Shown: positions 24,846 through 33,185, counted from the first letter of the stretch. The stretch: 40,929 nt of DNA from Daejeonella sp. (GCA_030831705.1 JAURKO010000240.1:1-40929), one strand, 5' to 3'. Numbers and translations are program-made. The notes: generated from the letters alone by a model not told the origin.

Positions 24846-25903
24846 ATTTCAATAGGATCCTGAAAGGTCTTTAAAGCATTTAATAATTCTATATTTTCTT
24901 GGGGAGTACCAATGGTTATTCGTAAACAACCATCACATAGTTCAACTTTAGAACGATCGCGAACAATAATGCCCAAACTGACTAAATAACTGTAAATAGC
25001 TTTTGGATTTATAGTTTTTACCAAAATAAAATTGGCATCAGAGGGATATATTTTTATTACCAATGCACATTGAGACAGTTCTTCTATTAATTTATTGCGT
25101 TCTGCCACAGTTTCTTTGATCCAGTTATTAACCTGATCTACATTCTGTAATGCTTCAAGAGCCAGCTCCTGTGATGCTTCATTAATATTATACGGTGGCT
25201 TCACTTTGTTGAAAACTTCTATTAATTCTTCACTTGCAAATGCCATCCCAACCCTCAATCCGGCAAGACCCCAAGCTTTTGATAGGGTTTGAAGTATAAC
25301 CAGATTCGAATATTCAGTTAGTTCCTGAATAAAAGTTTTTTGTCTACTATAATTGATATACGCTTCATCAATAACTACCAACCCATTAAAGTTGGCAATT
25401 ATGGTCTCAATATCCTGCCGGTCAATTGAGTTTCCGGTGGGATTATTTGGAGAGCAGATAAAAATAATTTTTGTGTGATCATCAATAGCTTCTGCTATTG
25501 CCTCCATATTCAGCTGATAATCAGACCTAAGAGGTATTTTGCGAACCTCAACATCATTGATATTTGCTGAAACTTCATACATTCCATAGGTAGGGGGGAG
25601 TGTTATCACATTATCTACTCCGGGATTACAGAATGCTCTAAATAGAATATCAATTGCTTCATCACTTCCGTTACCTAAGAAAATATTCTTAACCGGTACA
25701 CCCTTTATTTCAGACAGGCGTTTTTTCACTTTCAATTGAAGCGGATCAGGATAACGGTTGTAACTACGGTCTAAAGGGGAACCAAAGCTGTTTTCATTTG
25801 CATCCAAAAAAATGGAAGCTTCACCCTTGAACTCATCCCTGGCAGATGAGTAAGGCACAAGGTCCTTAATGTTTTTACGAAGTATATTATCTATGTTAAA
25901 CAT
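24842..25903 (-). CDS. hisC: Histidinol-phosphate aminotransferase HisC
   Basis: This 353-residue fold-type I PLP enzyme has NENSFGSP, RYPDPLQLKVKKRLSE, LGNGSDEAIDILFRAF, ICSPNNPTGNS, VIDEAYINYS and the PLP-lysine segment LQTLSKAWGLAGLRVGMAFA with Lys near residue 209. It ends with the substrate-binding Arg in LRITIGTP. It transfers the amino group from glutamate to imidazole-acetol phosphate. The gene starts 33 bases after hisD and overlaps hisB by four bases. Confidence 0.97.
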   Translation of the reverse strand: MFNIDNILRKNIKDLVPYSSARDEFKGEASIFLDANENSFGSPLDRSYNRYPDPLQLKVKKRLSEIKGVPVKNIFLGNGSDEAIDILFRAFCNPGVDNVITLPPTYGMYEVSANINDVEVRKIPLRSDYQLNMEAIAEAIDDHTKIIFICSPNNPTGNSIDRQDIETIIANFNGLVVIDEAYINYSRQKTFIQELTEYSNLVILQTLSKAWGLAGLRVGMAFASEELIEVFNKVKPPYNINEASQELALEALQNVDQVNNWIKETVAERNKLIEELSQCALVIKIYPSDANFILVKTINPKAIYSYLVSLGIIVRDRSKVELCDGCLRITIGTPQENIELLNALKTFQDPIEI

Positions 25904-25936
25904 CGTATTTCTTATTTTTAATGCCCGGATTATTTA

Positions 25937-27232
25937 TTACCGGCTGTCTTTTAAACGTACAGAAACAGCATTCTTATGTGCCTGTAATCCCTCGAGCGAT
26001 GCCAGAATCTCTACTGCTGGCCCAAGGTTTCTAATGCCCTCCTTGCTGATGTGCTGAAAGGTAATTTTTTTCACAAATGAATCTACTGAAACTCCTGAAT
26101 ATGCTTTTGCATATGAACTGGTAGGCAGCGTATGGTTTGTCCCTGAAGCATAATCTCCTGCACTTTCAGGAGTGAGATGCCCAAGGAATACCGAACCTGC
26201 ATTAATTATATCATCACTAATGCTTTCCCATAGATCTGTTGCCAGTATCAGGTGCTCAGGTGCATAGCTATTACTGAATTTCATTGCTTCTTTGAGATCA
26301 GAACAGAGAACAGCATAAGAATTGGCAATAGCTTTTGCAGCTATATCAGCTCTTGGTAGTAGGGCAAGCTGTTTTTTAAGTTCAATCTGGGTATCTTCAA
26401 TGATTTTTTCAGAAGTGCAAACCAGCACTGCCTGACTATCGATTCCATGTTCTGCCTGCGCCAAAAGATCAGCTGCTACATATTCTGCATTTGCGGTATC
26501 ATCGGCTATTACCAAAACTTCAGAAGGACCTGCCGGCATGTCTATTGCTGTGTGACTTTCAGATTGAATAATTGTTTTTGCCTTGGTTACATACTGATTG
26601 CCAGGGCCAAAAATCTTGTCAACTTTCAGGATACTTTCTGTCCCGTAAGCCATAGCAGCAACCGCCTGGGCGCCACCTGCAAGATAAATTCGGTCAATTT
26701 GAAGTATTTCGGCACAATAAGCAAGGTAAGCATTTACCTTCCCGTCTTTCTGTGGTGGCGAACAAACAATAATTTCTTTGCATCCGGCAATTCTTGCAGG
26801 TATACCCAACATCAGAAAGGTGCTTGGCAAAACCGCTGTTCCTCCTGGTATATATAGTCCAACTTTCTCAATTGCTCTTAACTCCCGCCAGCAGATGACA
26901 CCTTTGGATGTTTCAATCTTATCTTCCTTTTGGAGCTGATTTGCATGAAATTTCCATATGTTGTCATAAGCAAGTTTAAGAGCCTTTTTTGACTCTTCGG
27001 ATGCGCCTGAAGCGATCGTTTTAATTTCTTCTTTTTCCAAAAAGAGTTTATCGAGGGCAATTCCATCAAACTTTTTGGCAAAGCTTTTAAGGGCATTGTC
27101 GCCATTAAGCTTAACCTCATCTATAATTTCTGTAACTGCTGTCCGAATGTTATTGCTAGAATCTATGTTGCGTTTACAAAGTTCATTAACAGCTTTAGTG
27201 TCAAGATTCTTTAAATTATAGACGTTCAACAT
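25937..27232 (-). CDS. hisD: Histidinol dehydrogenase HisD
   Basis: This 431-residue zinc enzyme carries out the last two oxidations to histidine with NAD. Visible family blocks are VGLYIPGGTAVLPSTFLMLG, AGGAQAVAAMAYGTESI, KIFGPGNQYVTKAK, IDMPAGPSEVLVIAD, DLLAQAEHGIDSQAVLV, the zinc/catalytic YAPEHL, and AGDYASGTNHTLPTSSYAKA. All expected Gln, His and Asp ligands are in place. It starts 11 bases after the hisG stop. Confidence 0.98.
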   Translation of the reverse strand: MLNVYNLKNLDTKAVNELCKRNIDSSNNIRTAVTEIIDEVKLNGDNALKSFAKKFDGIALDKLFLEKEEIKTIASGASEESKKALKLAYDNIWKFHANQLQKEDKIETSKGVICWRELRAIEKVGLYIPGGTAVLPSTFLMLGIPARIAGCKEIIVCSPPQKDGKVNAYLAYCAEILQIDRIYLAGGAQAVAAMAYGTESILKVDKIFGPGNQYVTKAKTIIQSESHTAIDMPAGPSEVLVIADDTANAEYVAADLLAQAEHGIDSQAVLVCTSEKIIEDTQIELKKQLALLPRADIAAKAIANSYAVLCSDLKEAMKFSNSYAPEHLILATDLWESISDDIINAGSVFLGHLTPESAGDYASGTNHTLPTSSYAKAYSGVSVDSFVKKITFQHISKEGIRNLGPAVEILASLEGLQAHKNAVSVRLKDSR

Positions 27233-27243
27233 ACCAATACTTT

Positions 27244-28095
27244 TTATAAGATAATCTTTTCAATGGGCATTACGACAATTCCCTGGGCACCCGCATTTTT
27301 CAGCAGACTAATCTTTTCCCAAAAATCGCGTTCTGGAATTACTGTATGAATGGCTACCCAGCCGCTTTCTGCCAATGGCACTACAGTCGGACTTTTTACT
27401 CCTGGAAGAAGTTCAAGGATGCGATCCAGATTTTTAGATTCCGCATTCAGAACCACATATTTGGTTTCCTTAGCTCTCAGTACAGACTGGATTCTTTGAA
27501 TCAATTCAATAACCAGAGGTTCAACTTCAATTCCGTTTCTTCCGATCAGCACAGCTTCAGACTTCATCACCTCAGCAAATGGCTTTAGTCCGTTGCTTTT
27601 GAGTGTACCTCCTGTAGATACTATGTCGAATATTGCATCACTCAGTCCAAGCCCCGGAGCAATTTCAACCGAACCCGATATAGTACGGATTTCTGCATCG
27701 ATATTGTTCTGGTCCAGGTAGTTCTTAAGAATTACCGGATAGGAGGTTGCAATCGATTTTCCGTTCAGATCAGCTATCGTTTCAATTGTACTATGTGTTT
27801 GTACTGCCAGTTTTAAGGTGCATTTGCCAAATCCCAGCATTTGTAGGAAGCTGACATCTACCCCGGTTTCACTGATTACATTTTCGCCGACTATTCCTAG
27901 GTCGGCAATGCCATCCTGAACATATTCTGGAATATCATCATCCCGGAGAAATAATATTTCAAGTGGAAAATTTGATACATTGGATATCAAGGAGCTTTTG
28001 TAATTCTCGAAACTTAATCCGCAGTTTTTTAGTAGCTCGACCGATTTTTCGTTTAATCTACCAGATTTCTGGATAGCTATTTTAAGAGTTTTCAA
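27244..28095 (-). CDS. hisG: ATP phosphoribosyltransferase HisG (long form)
   Basis: This 283-residue protein is the long HisG with a C-terminal regulatory ACT-like domain (about residues 210-283), so it should need no HisZ and should be inhibited by histidine. The N-terminus reads KTLKIAIQKSGRLNEKSVEL, and further landmarks are DIPEYVQDGIADLGIVGENV, IATSYPVILKNYL, SGSVEIAPGLGLSDAIFDIV and STGGTLKSNGL. It makes phosphoribosyl-ATP, the committed step. The start is TTG 28095: no in-frame ATG exists between it and the next upstream stop. The start lies 65 bases after the hisL stop, downstream of attenuator-like hairpins. Confidence 0.97.
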   Translation of the reverse strand: MKTLKIAIQKSGRLNEKSVELLKNCGLSFENYKSSLISNVSNFPLEILFLRDDDIPEYVQDGIADLGIVGENVISETGVDVSFLQMLGFGKCTLKLAVQTHSTIETIADLNGKSIATSYPVILKNYLDQNNIDAEIRTISGSVEIAPGLGLSDAIFDIVSTGGTLKSNGLKPFAEVMKSEAVLIGRNGIEVEPLVIELIQRIQSVLRAKETKYVVLNAESKNLDRILELLPGVKSPTVVPLAESGWVAIHTVIPERDFWEKISLLKNAGAQGIVVMPIEKIIL

Positions 28096-28113
28096 ATTGT
28101 ATGTTTTAATTAG

Positions 28114-28181
28114 ACCAAAAATTATTAAGAAATAGTTTCACGTAGAAACGTACATTATATTACATCGCCGCAAAGCGATGA
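28114..28181 (-). promoter_or_regulatory. Attenuator-like hairpins of the histidine leader
   Basis: On the minus strand CATCGC (the last His and the Arg codon of hisL, 28180-28175) pairs with GCGATG (28168-28163). An alternative pairing joins TACATT (28191-28186) with AATGTA (28156-28151). Further down GTTTC-TACGT-GAAAC (28149-28135) forms a short hairpin followed by a U-rich stretch that includes UUUUU. This is the kind of mutually exclusive folding expected of attenuation, but the final hairpin has only five base pairs, so the terminator is weak by eye. Confidence 0.5.
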
Positions 28182-28216
28182 TGAAAATGTAAGTGATGTG
28201 TGAAAACTATATTCAT
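28160..28216 (-). CDS. hisL: Histidine operon leader peptide HisL
   Basis: An 18-codon frame directly upstream of hisG encodes MNIVFTHHLHFHHRFAAM and ends in TAA at 28162-28160. Five of the seven residues at positions 7-13 are histidine, which random sequence would very rarely give just before a histidine operon. Ribosomes short of charged tRNA-His would stall on these codons and change folding of the downstream RNA, as in the classical hisL of Enterobacteria. The start codon lies about 25 bases after the predicted transcription start. A GGCC-rich hairpin precedes it by eight bases. I see no close sequence similarity to enterobacterial HisL beyond the His run, so it could have arisen independently. 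Confidence 0.82.
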   Translation of the reverse strand: MNIVFTHHLHFHHRFAAM

Positions 28217-28223
28217 AATATTT

Positions 28224-28245
28224 GGCCCAAATAGCTTGGGAGGCC
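28224..28245 (-). other. Hairpin at the 5' end of the histidine leader mRNA
   Basis: CCCAA (28226-28230) pairs with TTGGG (28236-28240) around ATAGC, with outer GG and CC bases able to extend it. It begins near the predicted transcription start and ends eight bases before the hisL ATG, so it could act on initiation at hisL or protect the 5' end. Confidence 0.4.
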
Positions 28246-28247
28246 AG

Positions 28248-28255
28248 CAAATATA
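28248..28255 (-). promoter_or_regulatory. Histidine operon promoter, -7 element
   Basis: The minus strand reads TATATTTG, an exact TAnnTTTG match, placed so that transcription would begin about 28240-28243, 25 bases before the hisL ATG. No clear -33 TTTG was seen. It is the only good -7 match between the inverted heptad arrays and hisL. Confidence 0.55.
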
Positions 28256-28287
28256 ACGATTGGTAATTGGAATAAAAAATTTATGTT

Positions 28288-28322
28288 AATTGAGAGTTGA
28301 GAGTTGAGAATTGACAGTTGAA
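28288..28322. repeat. Heptamer array, left arm of an inverted pair
   Basis: Five units: AATTGAG, AGTTGAG, AGTTGAG, AATTGAC, AGTTGAA. It pairs with the array at 28392-28426, which is in reverse orientation. Confidence 0.8.
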
Positions 28323-28391
28323 AGAGTGCTAAATTGTAATATTTCCATTTTCTAATTTTTCAACTATTTATTGTTGTCTGTTTTAGCGAAA

Positions 28392-28426
28392 CTCAATTCT
28401 CAATTCTCCACTCTCAATTCTCAACT
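28392..28426. repeat. Heptamer array, right arm of an inverted pair
   Basis: Five units on the plus strand: CTCAATT, CTCAATT, CTCCACT, CTCAATT, CTCAACT, the reverse complement type of the array at 28288-28322. The two 35-base arms could form an imperfect hairpin around a 69-base core. The element sits between the divergent histidine operon and the BatA-like gene and accounts for most of the 262 bases there not used by leader or promoters. Confidence 0.8.
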
Positions 28427-28463
28427 AATTTCCCAATTCCTTTCATAACAGATTAATTATCAT

Positions 28464-28471
28464 TAATTTTG
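28464..28471 (+). promoter_or_regulatory. -7 element before the BatA-like gene
   Basis: TAATTTTG is an exact TAnnTTTG match ending seven bases before the ATG at 28479. If used, transcription would begin at about the start codon, giving a leaderless mRNA. Confidence 0.35.
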
Positions 28472-28478
28472 GTTCTTA

Positions 28479-30533
28479 ATGAGATTCCTGTCGCCCGGAT
28501 TTTTATTTGCCCTTTTGACAATCGCAATTCCTGTCATTATCCATCTTTTTAATTTCAGAAAGTTTAAGAAAGTATATTTCAGCAATGTTCGATTTTTAAA
28601 AGACGTCCAGCTACAAATATCTTCACGGCAACATCTTAAAGATAGGTTGATTCTGTTCACAAGGATTCTTGGTCTTAGTTTTCTGGCTTTTGCATTTGCA
28701 CAACCATATATCCCGGCAGAGGATCAGAGAAATGGTTTTCAGCAAGAGGTTCTAAGTATCTATATTGATAATTCCTACAGCATGGAAGCTGTAAATAAGG
28801 AAGGAACTCTGCTGGATGAGGCGAAAAGAAAAGCCAGAGAACTTTCATCAGCCCATGGTATCAGCGATAAATTTCAGCTACTAACTAATGACTTTGAGGG
28901 TAAAAACCAAAGGCTTTTAAGTTTTGAAGAATTTCAAAATGCAGTTGATGAAGTAAAGATCAGTTCAGCTAATCGCACAATTGATCAGATAATTAGTCGC
29001 CAAAGGGAGGTGTTTCTGAAGGAGCCAAACTCACTCAAAACAATCTACTTTATTTCTGATTTTCAGAAAAGTATAATTCCTGAAGATCCTATACCTGTTG
29101 ACAGTTCAATTAAGATTCGGCTTGTCAAATTGAGTTCCAATTCTCTTCCCAATGTTTCAATTGATTCGGTATGGTTCGGTACTGCTATTCATAAGCCAGG
29201 TGATTCAGAGAAGCTCGTGGTCAGACTTCGTAATAATTCAGATGAAGAAGCACTGAATATTCCGGTGAAATTACAAGTTAACAAAGTGCAAAAAGCTATC
29301 GCAAGCATGACTATCAGTCCGCGAAGCATGCAGACAGATACCTTAAACTTCAGTGGTTTGAATTCAGGTTGGCAGCAAGCTGAATTGGAGATTACAGATT
29401 TCCCGGTAGTTTTCGACGATAAGTTTTATTTTAGCTTTAATGTTCAGCCTTCACTCTCTGTACTTATTATTAGTGGAGGTAAACAGAATGAGTATCTCAA
29501 CTCGGTCTATCGCTCCGATCCATTTTTTAAGGTAATTAATGTGGCATCTGGCAATATTAATTATTCAGGATTGTCAGAATATCCTTTGATTATTCTGAAT
29601 GAAGTCGCATCTATAAGTGATGGATTGATCCAACAATTGAACAGTTACATCCTACGGGGTGGCAGTCTGATTGTTTTCCCTGATCTTGAAAATGACCAAT
29701 CTGATTTAAAGAAATTTCTTGCTAAAGTGGGCACAGATATCCCTATTCAGGTTTTGAATACAGAAAATAAGGTCACAGCAATTAATTTGGATCATCCAGT
29801 TTTTCAGGGTGTTTTTGAAAATGTCCCTAAGCAAATAGATCTTCCTATTGTTAAAAAATATCTTCGATACAGTTCACAAAACACTAATAATCGTCAAAAC
29901 TTACTCGAGATGCAGGGTAAAATTTCATTTTTTAGTGAATACAAGATTGGCTCCGGGAAAATATACTTGTCGGCTGCAACTTTAAACTCTGAAACGAGTA
30001 ATTTTGCAAGACATTCAGTTTTTGTGCCTATCATGTATCAGACAGCGCTTTTATCACTACGAAACCAGAATTTATTTTTCAAATTGAACCGTGATCAGCA
30101 AATTGAATTGCCAAAAATATCCTTAAACTCAAATCAAACTCTTAAATTGAAGAATGAGAAGTTTGAGGCAATACCTGATCTAAGGCAAAATGAGAATTTT
30201 TCTCAGCTATACATTGCTGATCAGATCAAAAAAGCCGAAAATTATCAATTATTGAAAAATGATAGTTTGATAGCAGTGCTTTCTTTTAACGAAAACGGTT
30301 CAGAATCTAATATGAGCTATTTGAACAATGGACAGATAAAAGAGCTATTTCCCAAACAGAAAATTGAAATTTTGAATACGGATCCGAGTTCTATATCAAA
30401 TGCTGTAAAATCTATTGATCAGGGAACTTCATTATGGAAAGTTTGTCTGATATTGGCCTTATTTTTCTTTGCTGCCGAGATTTTACTCTTACGCTTTTAC
30501 AAAGGGACTCAAATTAAACCTATAAACAATTGA
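28479..30533 (+). CDS. BatA-like membrane protein with vWA-like domain
   Basis: This 684-residue protein begins with the BatA N-terminal signature (LSPGFLFALLTIAIPVIIHL, then RKFKKVYFSNVRFL), with membrane segments at about residues 5-22 and 58-75. A von Willebrand A-like region follows, with the MIDAS-like start IYIDNSYSME. A long extracytoplasmic region comes next with a DUF4159/GATase-like segment (LIILNEVASISDGLIQQLNS). A last membrane segment lies near residue 655. Bat proteins were linked to aerotolerance in Bacteroides, but the molecular role is unclear. Its stop overlaps the start of the dihydroorotase-like gene (TTGA), so the two are coupled. Confidence 0.88.
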   Translation: MRFLSPGFLFALLTIAIPVIIHLFNFRKFKKVYFSNVRFLKDVQLQISSRQHLKDRLILFTRILGLSFLAFAFAQPYIPAEDQRNGFQQEVLSIYIDNSYSMEAVNKEGTLLDEAKRKARELSSAHGISDKFQLLTNDFEGKNQRLLSFEEFQNAVDEVKISSANRTIDQIISRQREVFLKEPNSLKTIYFISDFQKSIIPEDPIPVDSSIKIRLVKLSSNSLPNVSIDSVWFGTAIHKPGDSEKLVVRLRNNSDEEALNIPVKLQVNKVQKAIASMTISPRSMQTDTLNFSGLNSGWQQAELEITDFPVVFDDKFYFSFNVQPSLSVLIISGGKQNEYLNSVYRSDPFFKVINVASGNINYSGLSEYPLIILNEVASISDGLIQQLNSYILRGGSLIVFPDLENDQSDLKKFLAKVGTDIPIQVLNTENKVTAINLDHPVFQGVFENVPKQIDLPIVKKYLRYSSQNTNNRQNLLEMQGKISFFSEYKIGSGKIYLSAATLNSETSNFARHSVFVPIMYQTALLSLRNQNLFFKLNRDQQIELPKISLNSNQTLKLKNEKFEAIPDLRQNENFSQLYIADQIKKAENYQLLKNDSLIAVLSFNENGSESNMSYLNNGQIKELFPKQKIEILNTDPSSISNAVKSIDQGTSLWKVCLILALFFFAAEILLLRFYKGTQIKPINN

Positions 30534-31795
30534 AAAAATTATTAATTCAGTCTGCGAAAATTTTAGATCATCAAAGTGCATTCAACGGAAAGATTGCCGA
30601 TGTATTAGTTAGCGATGGCAAGATAGCTGAAATAGGAAAAAATATAAGTATCTCTGACAAGGATACACTCGTTGTTTCAGCAAAGGGGCAGGTACTTTCA
30701 GCAGGTTTTTTTGATCTTAATGTGAATTTTGGGGAGCCTGGTCTTGAAACTAAGGAAGATATGGGCACCGGATGTATGACTGCAGCTTCAGGCGGTTTTA
30801 CAGGTCTAGCTCTGATGCCCAATACTCAGCCTCCAATTCATTCAAAGGCAGAGGTTTCTTATCTGAAAAGTAAATCAAAAAATAATCTGGTTGAGGTTTA
30901 TCCCCTCGGCTGTATAAGTCATAAGCGGGAGGGTCATGAACTTGCAGAAATGTACGATATGCAACAATCCGGTGCAATTGCTTTCACAGATGGAAACAGA
31001 CCGGTTTCTAACGCAGGTTTGATGAGCAGGGCCTTATTGTACACCAAATCATTTGAGGGGCTTATTATTTCTTATGCAGAGGATCAAGACATTGCAGGCA
31101 ATGCGAAAATGAACGAAGGACTGATGAGTACCTATCTTGGTATGAAAGGAAATCCTTCACTTGCAGAAGAATTGATGATTGCACGGGATTTATATCTTGC
31201 CGAATACAATGATGCCCGGATACATTTTAGCACCATCAGCTCTTCAAAAAGTGTGGATCTGATTAGAAAAGCAAAAAAGGCAGGAATTAAAGTGAGCTGC
31301 GATGTAGCTGCTCATAACTTAGTATTTACTGAAGATGAGCTGGAAGGGTTTGAAAGTAACTTTAAAGTTAAGCCACCCCTACGCACAAAAAAAGATCAGA
31401 GTGCTTTGATTGCGGGTCTAAAGGATGGGACCATCGATGCCATTGTTTCTCAACACTCTCCACATGAAATAGAATTTAAAAATGTCGAATTCGAGATTGC
31501 GTCATATGGGATAATCGGTTTGCAAACCGCATTGCCTGTTGCCCTGAAAGCCGGGTTAAGTTTGGAAACGATTATTGAAAAAATGGCCATTGCTCCGAGA
31601 AATATTCTCGGACTTTCAATTCCTCAGTTAAAAATCGGAAATTCTGCTAACTTTATTCTGTTTAATCCCGAAGAAGAGTGGGTTTTAAATGAGGAAAGTA
31701 ACAGATCTAAATCATCTAATTCGCCTTTTTTCGGTAAAAAGTTGATAGGAAAAGTGAAACTTGTATACAATAATGGCCAGTACATTATATTTTAA
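30530..31795 (+). CDS. Dihydroorotase-like protein lacking key metal ligands (probable pseudoenzyme)
   Basis: This 421-residue protein has the overall amidohydrolase/dihydroorotase fold (FTDGNRPVSNAGLMSRAL, KVKPPLRTKKD, IIGLQTALPVALKAG). However, the catalytic metal motif, normally DxHxHxRxPG, reads DLNVNFGEPG: both histidines are Asn (residues 64 and 66) and the Arg is Gly (68). The usual TDHAPH reads SQHSPH, so the catalytic Asp is Gln (308). Metal-dependent dihydroorotase activity is thus unlikely. Inactive PyrC-like paralogues act structurally with aspartate carbamoyltransferase in some bacteria, a possible role. The TTG start at 30530 overlaps the BatA-like stop, so no pyrC symbol is given. 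Confidence 0.88.
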   Translation: MKKLLIQSAKILDHQSAFNGKIADVLVSDGKIAEIGKNISISDKDTLVVSAKGQVLSAGFFDLNVNFGEPGLETKEDMGTGCMTAASGGFTGLALMPNTQPPIHSKAEVSYLKSKSKNNLVEVYPLGCISHKREGHELAEMYDMQQSGAIAFTDGNRPVSNAGLMSRALLYTKSFEGLIISYAEDQDIAGNAKMNEGLMSTYLGMKGNPSLAEELMIARDLYLAEYNDARIHFSTISSSKSVDLIRKAKKAGIKVSCDVAAHNLVFTEDELEGFESNFKVKPPLRTKKDQSALIAGLKDGTIDAIVSQHSPHEIEFKNVEFEIASYGIIGLQTALPVALKAGLSLETIIEKMAIAPRNILGLSIPQLKIGNSANFILFNPEEEWVLNEESNRSKSSNSPFFGKKLIGKVKLVYNNGQYIIF

Positions 31796-31804
31796 ATTAG
31801 AAAT

Positions 31805-32479
31805 ATGAATACAAGTATAGATCATGCAATGAATGTAGCTCTTGCGCAATTTGCTACGGTAAATAAGCAGGAGTATAAATCCTTTTCAAAGGCTTTGACT
31901 GCCGTTTTTAATCTTGAAAAGTCCTACCTCAATAAAGTAGATGCGCTTGATCAGGTTTTTGATGACCAACCGGCTTTTGAACCACTTCGCGAGTTATTCT
32001 TTGATTTGCTCTTAATCAACTTTCTAAATGAAGATATCCGTAAACTTGAAGAAGACTATCTCGATTCACCTGAATGGGAAAAAATTGAAGAAAGTACAAT
32101 CGACAGGGGTACAGAACTTTTAAATTTGTTACTTTATTTACAAGAATGTAAGGATGAAGCGATTGAACCTGAACTAGGCGATTTCTTGCGTGAATTTTTG
32201 CTTGTAGATGAGGATGAATTTCAGGATGAACATCGTATTTATGAGGAGGTAATTGCCAATCAAATTCTTGTAGAAAGTGATTTGAAAGAAGTGGCTCGTG
32301 TAACATCCGAATTATCCGATGATTCTGAATTGAAGGAATTATTTTATTCTATGATTGGCTTTTTCAGGGATACAAACCCTTCTGATTCAGATTTTAATGA
32401 TTTTGTAAACCACAGTCCAAATCCCGATTTTGATTCTGCAGTATATTCACTATTAATTTCATATAATTCTCAAAACTAA
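31805..32479 (+). CDS. Acidic protein of unknown function
   Basis: This 224-residue protein has no signal peptide, membrane segment or motif I recognise. It is rich in Asp and Glu, especially in the middle and the C-terminal half (DFLREFLLVDEDEFQDEHRI), and appears mainly alpha-helical with several leucine-rich helices, so it is probably a soluble cytoplasmic protein. It starts nine bases after the dihydroorotase-like gene and precedes the DUF4199 gene by 21 bases, so it is part of the same unit. Its codon use does not look different from its neighbours. The function cannot be stated from the sequence. Confidence 0.8.
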   Translation: MNTSIDHAMNVALAQFATVNKQEYKSFSKALTAVFNLEKSYLNKVDALDQVFDDQPAFEPLRELFFDLLLINFLNEDIRKLEEDYLDSPEWEKIEESTIDRGTELLNLLLYLQECKDEAIEPELGDFLREFLLVDEDEFQDEHRIYEEVIANQILVESDLKEVARVTSELSDDSELKELFYSMIGFFRDTNPSDSDFNDFVNHSPNPDFDSAVYSLLISYNSQN

Positions 32480-32500
32480 TTCAAACAAAAAAATAAAATC

Positions 32501-33073
32501 ATGGAATTTTCAACAGAAAACTTAAACAAAGCAGCAAGTACTAATGGGCTGATTATTGGCATTATATCAACAGTGGTAGGTGTAGTTACTTATTATGTTT
32601 TCCCTTCGATGCTTGGCTCAATGGGATTTGGAATTGGAGCAGGGGTAGTCTCTTTACTGATTTATATTTTTTTTACCATTGATCTCAAAAAGAAGATTGG
32701 GGGATTTTGGAATTTTAAAGAAGCGTTAAAAGGAATTTTCCTAATGTCTTTTATTGCTGGGGTCATCTATTCATCAGTAAATGTAGTTTTTTATAAATTC
32801 GTTGAGCCTGATGCGTTCGAAAAAATTGCAGGATTTATGGAAGCAGGAATGTCCAAGACTTTCGAGAATATGGGAATGGAACAAGAGCAGATCGATGAGG
32901 CTCTAGAAAAGCAAATTGAAGCACTTAAGGAACAATACAATCCAACAATTGCACAATTTTTTAAGAACCTGGGTATAGCTACAATCCTTCAATTTGTAAT
33001 GTCACTAATTTTTGCAGCAATCTTCAAAAAAGAAGCTCCGGTATTTGCTTCAACAGAGGAAGGTGAAGAATAA
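32501..33073 (+). CDS. DUF4199 membrane protein
   Basis: This 190-residue protein has four hydrophobic segments, at about residues 14-34, 38-56, 75-97 and 153-174, with an acidic amphipathic stretch (about residues 105-145, EQEQIDEALEKQIEALKEQY) between the third and fourth. The arrangement is that of DUF4199, a Bacteroidota membrane family of unknown role, often found next to a dolichyl-phosphate-mannose synthase-like glycosyltransferase, as here. It starts 21 bases after the acidic unknown. The spacer to the glycosyltransferase is 112 bases, ending in a short heptad array. Confidence 0.88.
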   Translation: MEFSTENLNKAASTNGLIIGIISTVVGVVTYYVFPSMLGSMGFGIGAGVVSLLIYIFFTIDLKKKIGGFWNFKEALKGIFLMSFIAGVIYSSVNVVFYKFVEPDAFEKIAGFMEAGMSKTFENMGMEQEQIDEALEKQIEALKEQYNPTIAQFFKNLGIATILQFVMSLIFAAIFKKEAPVFASTEEGEE

Positions 33074-33163
33074 TAGTCTTTCAAATTAATCTAACTTGCA
33101 GGTTTTATGAATATTATTGATCAAATTTGCACGTTTTTAATTGTTAAATAATCTAATTTAATT

Positions 33164-33184
33164 ATCTCACATCTCATATCTAAA
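33164..33184. repeat. Short heptamer array before the glycosyltransferase
   Basis: Three units: ATCTCAC, ATCTCAT, ATCTAAA, ending one base before the ATG at 33186. It is the only array that ends at a start codon rather than beginning at a stop codon, apart from the octamer array before hscB. Confidence 0.4.
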
Positions 33185-33185
33185 A

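Noticed and set aside
30530-31795. A standard catalytic pyrC
   Set aside because: The metal-binding histidines and catalytic Asp are replaced, so the symbol pyrC is not given.
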